From: Amycolatopsis thermoflava N1165
Lineage (GTDB): Bacteria; Actinomycetota; Actinomycetes; Mycobacteriales; Pseudonocardiaceae
Direction: 5' to 3'
NCBI RefSeq assembly: GCF_000473265.1
Contig: NZ_KI421511.1
Span: forward strand, 1,477,731-1,541,730
DNA: 64,000 nucleotides
The position numbers were made by a program, and so were the translations under genes. The notes beneath the pieces were generated by a model. The model searched no databases. It was not told the origin of the DNA and worked only from the letters and a program-made list of their open reading frames with translations. Below, in pieces: positions 58,655 to 64,000 of the stretch; position 1 is the first letter of the stretch; each line of letters begins with the position of its first letter.

Positions 58655-59404
58655 ATGACGGTTCTCACCGGTAAAACCGCGGTCATCACCGGCGCCACCA
58701 GCGGCATCGGCCTCGCCGCGGCGCGGCGCTTCGCCGCCGAAGGCGCCCGGCTGTTCATCACCGGCCGCCGCGAAGACGCGCTGAAGGAGGCGGCCGCCAC
58801 GATCGACGGCGAGGTCACCGCCGTACGCGTGGACAGCGCCGATCTCGCCGACCTCGACCGGCTCTACGCCACGATCGGCGAGCAGGGCCTGCGCATCGAC
58901 GTGCTGTGGGCCAACGCGGGCGGCGGCTCGTTCGCCACCCTGGACCAGGTGACCGAACAGCACTTCGACGAAATCTTCGGCACCAACGTGCGCGGCACGC
59001 TCTTCACCGTCCAAAAGGCACTCCCCCTGCTCAACGACGGCGCGTCGGTCATCCTCACCGGGTCGACGGCCGCGACCGTGGGCACCGAGGCGTTCGGCGT
59101 CTACGGCGCCTCCAAGGCCGCGATCCGCTCGTTCGCGCGGACCTGGGCCAACGAGCTCAAGGGCCGCGGGATCCGGGTGAACACGATCAGCCCGGGCCCG
59201 ATCGACACCCCGGGCATCACCGGGCTCGCGGCCGGCGACGAGGAAGCGGTGGAGTTGAAGCGGACGCTCGCCGGCACCGTCCCGTTGGGACGGATGGGGC
59301 GGCCCGATGAGGTCGCCGACGTCGGGGTGTTCCTCGCCTCCGGCCACAGCAGCTTCGTCACGGGCATCGAGATGTTCGTCGACGGCGGCGCGAACCAAGT
59401 GTGA
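58655..59404 (+). CDS. short-chain dehydrogenase/reductase
   Basis: A 249-residue classical SDR: TGATSGIG (about 13-20), WANAGGGSF for NNAG (about 86), Ser in LTGSTAATVG (about 137) and the YGASK catalytic pair (about 149-153). The ending MGRPDEVADVGVFLASGHSSFVTGIEMFVDGGANQ is standard. Divergent from MarR. Substrate unknown. Confidence 0.93.
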   Translation: MTVLTGKTAVITGATSGIGLAAARRFAAEGARLFITGRREDALKEAAATIDGEVTAVRVDSADLADLDRLYATIGEQGLRIDVLWANAGGGSFATLDQVTEQHFDEIFGTNVRGTLFTVQKALPLLNDGASVILTGSTAATVGTEAFGVYGASKAAIRSFARTWANELKGRGIRVNTISPGPIDTPGITGLAAGDEEAVELKRTLAGTVPLGRMGRPDEVADVGVFLASGHSSFVTGIEMFVDGGANQV

Positions 59405-59537
59405 GCGCCGTGGACCTGGGACGGATCGGTGTCTGGAGCGTCGGGCTGCGCACCGCGCTGCACGCAGTGGCGGGAGCCGGCCGCGGTCGTCCGACCGCCC
59501 GGGCATCCGGCGTGCGGCCGGATGCCCGGGGGCGCGA

Positions 59538-61925
<2,388 letters not shown>

Positions 61926-61988
61926 CGGGTCTCCCGTGGTGTGCGGTGGGTGGTGGCGGCCGGGCGGCCGCCACCACGGGTGGGGGTG

Positions 61989-62396
61989 TCAGGCGAGCTG
62001 CTGGAGGCGGACCATGTTGCCCGCCGGGTCGCGGAAGGCGCAGTCGCGCACGCCGTAGGGCTGGTCGACCGGTTCCTGGACGACCTCGGCGTCGCGGGCC
62101 TGCAGGCGCTCGAAGACGCCGTCGAGGTCCTTGGTGGCCAGGTTGATGCTGGCGAAGGTGCCCTTGGCCATCATCTCGGTGATGGCCGCGCGCTCGCTGT
62201 CGGTGATGCCGGGGGTGGCCTCCGGCGGGTACAGCACGATGGAGACGTCCTGCCCGGGCGGGCCGACGGTGATCCAGTGCATGCCGTTGTAGCCGACGTC
62301 GTTGCGGACCTCGAAGCCGAGGACGTCGCGGTAGAAGGCGATGGCGGCGTCCCGGTCGTTGTGCGGGAGGTAGGTGGCGTGAATGCTGATGTCCAT
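61989..62396 (-). CDS. VOC-family protein of the UvrA-like cassette
   Basis: A 135-residue single VOC domain: ATYLPHNDRDAAIAFYRDVLGFEVRNDVGY, then DCAFRDPAGNMVRLQQL. It is 63 bases upstream of the UvrA-like gene on the same strand. VOC proteins are often drug-sequestering (bleomycin/mitomycin resistance), and the DrrC-type neighbour agrees, as inference. Confidence 0.9.
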   Translation of the reverse strand: MDISIHATYLPHNDRDAAIAFYRDVLGFEVRNDVGYNGMHWITVGPPGQDVSIVLYPPEATPGITDSERAAITEMMAKGTFASINLATKDLDGVFERLQARDAEVVQEPVDQPYGVRDCAFRDPAGNMVRLQQLA

Positions 62397-62406
62397 GGCC
62401 GTCAGG

Positions 62407-62850
62407 TTATTTGCGGGCCACGGGCGGCGCTTCTCGATTCCTGATCGGTCTGGTGACCTGTTTCGCGACGCACGGCGGCATGCCCACGGTCGCCTCCGCG
62501 GCCTCGGCGCGGTAGGCGCTGGGCGGCATGCCGACCAGCTCGGTGAAGCGGGTGCTGAAGGTGCCCAGCGACGAGCTGCCGACGGCGAAGCAGACCTCGG
62601 TGACGCTCATGTCGCCGCGGCGCAGCAGCGCCATCGCGCGTTCGATGCGCCGGGTCATGAGGTAGGAGTAGGGCGATTCGCCGTAGGCGCGCTTGAACTC
62701 GCGGCTGAGGTGCCCGGCGGAGACGTTCACCCCGCGGGCGAGCGCCTCGACGTCGAGGGGCTGGGCGTACTCGCGGTCGATCCGGTCCTTGACCCGGCGC
62801 AGCATCGCGAGGTCGCGGAGGCGCTGAGCCTGGGTGGAACTCCTGGTCAC
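62407..62850 (-). CDS. AraC-family regulator (DNA-binding domain only)
   Basis: A 147-residue protein with the two AraC helix-turn-helix units (PLDVEALARGVNVSAGHLSREFKRAYGESPYSYLMTRRIERAMALL and VTEVCFAVGSSSLGTFSTRFTELVGMPPSAYR). GTG 62850 is used; ATG 62922 would add 24 residues. It is probably the first gene of the AraC-VOC-UvrA-like operon and its activator. Confidence 0.9.
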   Translation of the reverse strand: MTRSSTQAQRLRDLAMLRRVKDRIDREYAQPLDVEALARGVNVSAGHLSREFKRAYGESPYSYLMTRRIERAMALLRRGDMSVTEVCFAVGSSSLGTFSTRFTELVGMPPSAYRAEAAEATVGMPPCVAKQVTRPIRNREAPPVARK

Positions 62851-62953
62851 TGCCGAATCGTGCCATAACGGGCGGCCTCGTGCGGCCGGTTCGGCACATC
62901 GCGCGCGGATGTCGCCGGTCACTGGCCGCCGCGGCCCGTGGTGGCGGGTGGGT

Positions 62954-63334
62954 TCAGCGCAGCCGTTCGAGGTCGCGGGCCGTTTCGGCGAGTTCGAGTG
63001 CCATGCGGCGCAACTCGCCGGGGTCGGCGCCGTCGTCGACGGCCGTGACGACGTCTTCGGCGGCGCAGCGCAGCTGGAAGAGGCGGTCCTGCAGCGCGGT
63101 CAGCTCGGTGTCGGACAGCACCACGGCGTCCTCGGGCAGGCCGCTGCGCTGGACGGCGACCCGGCGTTCGTAGGCGCGCTGGCGGCAGGACTGGCCGCAG
63201 TACCGGCGGCGACGGCCGGTGCTCCCCTGCTCGATCGGCCGGCCGCACCAGCCGCAGTGCAGGACGGCGCCGGGCCGCCGCCGGCGCGCGGAAACGTCAC
63301 GTGACGCTTCGATCTGGTCCACCTGTCCGCTCAC
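62954..63334 (-). CDS. small zinc-finger protein of unknown function
   Basis: A 126-residue protein from GTG 63334. A basic N-terminus is followed by CGWCGRPIEQGSTGRRRRYCGQSCRQRAYERR (about 27-58), a Cys4-type finger similar to the CGNR/MYM-like finger, then a helical C-terminus (about 68-126). It may bind DNA. No family assigned. Confidence 0.7.
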   Translation of the reverse strand: MSGQVDQIEASRDVSARRRRPGAVLHCGWCGRPIEQGSTGRRRRYCGQSCRQRAYERRVAVQRSGLPEDAVVLSDTELTALQDRLFQLRCAAEDVVTAVDDGADPGELRRMALELAETARDLERLR

Positions 63335-63400
63335 GCAGCAGACCCTAACCGGCCACGCGGAACTCATGCCTCGGCCACGCCGATGCCCCACACTGGTCGG

Positions 63401-64000
63401 GTGCAGATCAACCACCCGTACCTGAGCGGCACCCTTCCCCGCGCGTTCGCCCACCGCGGGTGGCACCTGGACGAGCTCGACGGGCTGGAGAACTCGCTGC
63501 CCGCCTTCCAGCGCGCGGTCGCCGAGGGCTACGCCTACGTCGAGACCGACGTGCACGCCACGGCCGACGGCGTGGTCGTGGTGCACCACGACGCGCTGCT
63601 GGACCGGACCACCGACGCCCACGGCCCGATCGCGAAGCAGACCTGGTCCGCGGTCTCCCGCGCGAAGGTCGGCGGCCGGGTGCCGGTGTCGCGGCTGGAG
63701 GACGTCCTGGAGGAGCTGCCGCAGACGCGGTTCAACATCGACGTCAAGAGCGACCGGGCGATCGTGCCGTTCGTCAAGACTGTCGAGCGGATGGGCGCGA
63801 TCGACCGGGTCGCGGCGGCGGCGTTCTCCGACAACCGGCTGGCCGCGATCCGCAAACTGGCCGGGCCGAAGCTGATCACTTCGATGGGCCCGCGGTCGGC
63901 GGCCGTGCTGTGGGCCAGCGGGTGGCTGCCGTGGGCGCGGCTGGGCTTCCTGCGCCGGGGCGAGATGGCGCAGGTGCCGTCCCGGCAGGGCGCGATGACG
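63401..64000 (+). CDS. glycerophosphodiester phosphodiesterase, N-terminal part
   Basis: 200 codons are visible to the end of the window. Active-site motifs of GDPD are complete: AHRGW (about 19-23), ENSLPAF, ETDVHATADGVVVVHHD (about 48-64) and FNIDVKSD. It hydrolyses glycerophosphodiesters to glycerol-3-phosphate and alcohol. No signal peptide at the GTG start, so a cytoplasmic enzyme. Confidence 0.92.
   Translation, partial: MQINHPYLSGTLPRAFAHRGWHLDELDGLENSLPAFQRAVAEGYAYVETDVHATADGVVVVHHDALLDRTTDAHGPIAKQTWSAVSRAKVGGRVPVSRLEDVLEELPQTRFNIDVKSDRAIVPFVKTVERMGAIDRVAAAAFSDNRLAAIRKLAGPKLITSMGPRSAAVLWASGWLPWARLGFLRRGEMAQVPSRQGAMT

Overview
The window is high-GC, densely packed actinobacterial DNA. 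GTG, ATG and TTG starts, 4-base ATGA or GTGA gene overlaps, ECF sigma factors, an MptB-type mannosyltransferase, a mycothiol-type maleylpyruvate isomerase domain and a chromosomal vanHAX operon suggest a member of the Pseudonocardiales, possibly Amycolatopsis. The genus is an inference; no rRNA or tRNA gene is present to confirm it. There is no gene-free stretch longer than 300 bases.

Region 1 (1-9100): the 3' end of an oligopeptide ABC transporter operon (binding protein, two permeases, one double ATPase), a polyprenol-phosphomannose mannosyltransferase, then a leftward operon of an S9 peptidase, an LD-carboxypeptidase and an F420/PPOX-type oxidoreductase. Region 2 (9175-14740): the DUF3090 and SCO1664-family pair, then a nine-gene Asp23/Gls24 envelope operon. 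That operon is led by an ECF sigma factor and a protein joining a zinc anti-sigma motif to a Gls24-like domain, and ends with a DUF6286 protein and an AmaP-like anchor. Region 3 (14800-26400): HxlR and DHA2 exporter pair, DUF3097, an NfeD/SPFH pair closed by a clear terminator, an MHS symporter with a TetR regulator, a GDSL hydrolase, an ECF41 sigma factor with its FAD oxidoreductase partner and a candidate promoter, a CGNR zinc-finger regulator and a patatin.

Region 4 (26500-30000): an SMP-30 lactonase, then a tyrosine recombinase divergent from a long coiled-coil protein with an N-terminal Cys motif. They share an AT-rich intergenic region full of repeats and dyads, which is the part of the window that looks most like a mobile or maintenance module. 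Region 5 (30000-43660): a series of small regulator/target pairs (HxlR, NrtR-like Nudix, XRE-cupin, LysR, MarR, AraC, FadR). Several have obvious palindromic operators. One DHA2 exporter has a 3' frameshift and one DUF1990 gene is truncated.

Region 6 (43700-51180): a 1140-residue BTAD/AAA regulator, an MFS transporter and an FAD monooxygenase fused to a maleylpyruvate isomerase-like domain, then small proteins. Region 7 (51190-57900): vanH-vanA-vanX, a C39-like cysteine peptidase and a second MurG, all overlapping on one strand. A VanS-like histidine kinase converges on them from the other strand. No response regulator is encoded nearby. A 17-base direct-repeat element is shared by the vanH and kinase upstream regions (14 of 17 bases identical), which fits a VanR-type regulon whose regulator lies elsewhere. 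Region 8 (57290-64000): DUF1622 pair, MarR/SDR pair, an AraC-VOC-UvrA-like (DrrC type) self-resistance cassette, a zinc-finger protein and the start of a glycerophosphodiester phosphodiesterase.
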